From: Anaerolineae bacterium | GTDB taxonomy: Bacteria; Chloroflexota; Anaerolineae; Promineifilales; Promineifilaceae | NCBI GenBank assembly: GCA_023954475.1 | Contig: JAMLHW010000003.1 | Location: 1 to 64,000 of the forward strand | Direction: 5' to 3' | DNA: 64,000 bases | Shown here: piece by piece, positions 63,201 through 64,000 of the stretch | Numbering within the stretch: position 1 is the first letter of the stretch | Layout of the letters: each line of letters starts with the position of its first letter | The notes under the pieces: model-generated | Told to the model about the DNA's origin: nothing | What the model saw: only the letters and a program-made list of their open reading frames with translations | Databases searched by the model: none | Translations under genes and position numbers: made by a program

Positions 63201-63747
63201 CATAGCCTATGGCTGTTTCTAACTGGTGATGGGCTTCGTAGTACGTAGTGAGTTCGTGGAACAAATGCAGTTGTTGACGCTGTAATGCCTCTCGTTTGAG
63301 CAGAACCCATTCTTCAAAGGCGATGCTGTCGCTGATGGAGAATCCTTCCAGAAAAGGGCCTCTGACCAGCGCTACGGCTTTCTCCATTTCTGCAAGGCTC
63401 GGCACCGCATCACTTAGCAGTTGCTCAAATTGAACCGCGTCGATAATAGCGTCTGCTGCACGGTTGAATTGGAGAGTCTGGCGGGTGATGTGTAGGTAGT
63501 GGGCGTCTTCATCATCAATCAGTTGCCGACAATTGGCCAGGGCACGGCGCAAATTCGCCCGTGCCTTCTTCTCTGGCTGTCCGGGCCACAGTAGCGCTGC
63601 CAGCGTCTCCCTGCGTAGTGGCCGATCCGCTTCCAACGCCAGGTAGACTAGTAAGGCGCGCACTTTATCGGAAAGAAAGCCAGAGCCTGAGGCGTGTGCG
63701 GTCGTGATTTCCAATGGCCCAAGAGTGGAGATGACAAGCTTTGTCAC
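60256..63747 (-). CDS. Large SARP-type regulator with AAA ATPase and TPR domains
   Basis: A 1163-residue transcriptional regulator. Residues ~1-95 form an OmpR-like winged helix (FLSDKVRALLVYLALEADRP), ~95-245 a bacterial transcriptional activation domain (BTAD; ALTHYEEFEQQLVTEIG), ~265-700 a STAND/AAA ATPase with Walker A FVTGEAGSGKTSLLRTF (~293-309) and Walker B LLLLLDDLHWIDD, and ~720-1163 TPR-like helices. This layout matches SARP/AfsR-like proteins in Chloroflexota and actinobacteria. Start: GTG 63747 with a GGAGGG site; GTG 63762 lies on that site. Its target genes are not evident. Confidence 0.9.
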   Translation of the reverse strand: MTKLVISTLGPLEITTAHASGSGFLSDKVRALLVYLALEADRPLRRETLAALLWPGQPEKKARANLRRALANCRQLIDDEDAHYLHITRQTLQFNRAADAIIDAVQFEQLLSDAVPSLAEMEKAVALVRGPFLEGFSISDSIAFEEWVLLKREALQRQQLHLFHELTTYYEAHHQLETAIGYAWQQVCIEPWYEPGQRQLLRLLVQTGQRNTALTHYEEFEQQLVTEIGVPPEPATRRIYNKIRDRATEMSPVQLPPAFLAEPQTTVAHPFVSREVELDRLHGFLDESVVGQGRIAFVTGEAGSGKTSLLRTFARQAQAQFPSLIPLFGNCEAHAGPGNPYLPFRSMLAQAVGDIEPLWRNGTLTRAQVNRLWQLRQTAVKLLQSAAPDCMTMLVDPALLPEDARTVTDANSPAQELIFQQMGRFLQEFSQHGPLLLLLDDLHWIDDASIDLLFHLWRQIAGYPILLLGSYRPEELLPSQPDADRHPLIRFVHELTQDCGEIEVALDRADGRSFVNAWLDSAQYDLDETVREMIFERTQGHALFTVELVAALQERGGLRRNGQGRWHVADADVWAKLPSRTEAIVSERFGRLPSPLRQLLSVAGIQGETFAAEVVAQVVNRPLREVIHLLSAVLDRSHRLIQSEGRQQVGSQTISRYRFRHNLFQKYVYGHLDANELAYLHRLTAEGLAELYTSADVEPMAVAAELAYHFESAQVPDRAAHFYQLAGQYALQLSANSAASDHFRRSLALLSTLPETPENLAQQIDCGLALGAALLATRGYAASEVKAVYDRVYELCGQVHASAEMVTSLFWLTSYYAVQGDLAQAVAVSRKMLAVVDQETLSDMHHMRAHVLAGLPLFFMGDNETALAHFQLATSLYDPVKHQPLVYSFGQDPGIAGMLWQGHVQLHMGRLTEARRCLEQALTWSSTLDHPYTTAFTHMLAATTFNSEYLRELKTAMTHIQSAVKLAEEGGFAYLLAICTFYWGGITVATCLQQGDSSQAAIAAGFDLMQQGMDMESAIGSKLGITTRWLVLANMHRQCGQIDQAWHALEQAETEAHCRQELYFEAEILRVKGHLYQSMEEPHRAEACMQQALASARRQKARFWELRVTTALCRHWQQQGKQAQARPLLTNVLQWFDSELESADVLEARALLSDRSQRFVCSN

Positions 63748-64000
63748 GTTTATACCCTCCACGGACAGTGTACCTCCAAATCAAGAAGATGACCATGCGC
63801 ACATCCATCTAAACGGGATTCGTTGGCAATCCAGAAGGATACTGGACGATTTCTTAACGCTATTTTGGTATGGTGATGGAGAATAACCGTGTCGTTGACA
63901 AGGTTTACGCACTCGGTGGGAACATGGAATGAATGGCACAATCACAATCGTGATAGTACCAGACGAAAGTATGTACCTCTTGTAATTGAGTTGGGCAATG

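Overview
The window looks like a chromosomal segment of a free-living bacterium, most likely a member of the Chloroflexota (Anaerolineae-like). I infer this from gene content: a DUF2723 membrane protein, many NHL/SGNH/asparagine-synthase-like genes in a glycan cluster, SARP-type ATPase regulators and long BioD-like/Pta. No rRNA is present to settle it. Base composition is middling (about 50-55% GC). Promoters that can be read are of the TTGnnn-16/17-TATAAT type, and one or possibly two coding genes appear to be leaderless.

Layout. 1-5.3 kb (+): a type I restriction-modification operon, hsdM (3' end only)-hsdS-RAYT transposase-hsdR. It carries five palindromes of one family (15-nt arms, 3-nt loop), three of them inside coding sequence. 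5.5-5.7 kb: tRNA-Pro(CGG) with promoter and terminator. 5.7-38.7 kb (-): one long, tightly packed surface-glycan region of about 25 genes. It includes glycosyltransferases of GT4, GT2 and GT39 types, a Wzx-like flippase, a DUF2723 membrane protein, a carbamoyltransferase with two tiny membrane partners, methyltransferases, a polysaccharide deacetylase, an acyltransferase, three SGNH proteins, three different asparagine-synthase-type genes, an epimerase and a GlpD-like flavoprotein. Many of its genes overlap by 1-11 nt, so they are probably co-transcribed in blocks. The products suggest synthesis, export and decoration (carbamoyl, methyl, acyl, amide) of an extracellular polysaccharide.

39.2-41.4 kb (+): an unknown membrane protein, an unknown small protein and a ComEC-like metallo-beta-lactamase-fold protein. 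41.4-43.6 kb (-): MFS transporter and beta-hydroxyacid dehydrogenase. 43.7-47.2 kb (+): pta-ackA acetate pathway, separated by a large nested inverted repeat. 47.3-47.7 kb: a VOC/glyoxalase-fold protein. 47.8-52.2 kb (-): DprE1-like oxidase, SDR (DprE2-like), PlsC-like acyltransferase, PHP phosphoesterase. 52.3-53.9 kb (+): a lipoprotein. 53.9-56.7 kb (-): M19 dipeptidase and gamma-glutamyltransferase, a logical gamma-glutamyl-peptide salvage pair. 56.9-60.0 kb (+): M20 peptidase and acyl-CoA dehydrogenase. 60.2 kb: tRNA-Val(CAC). 60.3-63.7 kb (-): a very large SARP/BTAD-AAA-TPR regulator.

Two signals cut across the gene map. First, the octamer TCGGCCGA, usually flanked by A/T, occurs about 100 times by hand count, against roughly one expected. 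It occurs in all reading frames and between genes, like the cyanobacterial HIP1 repeat but with a different sequence. Second, the REP/RAYT palindromes are confined to the restriction operon, where they sit in frame inside hsdM, the RAYT gene and hsdR, and form the stop codon of hsdS.
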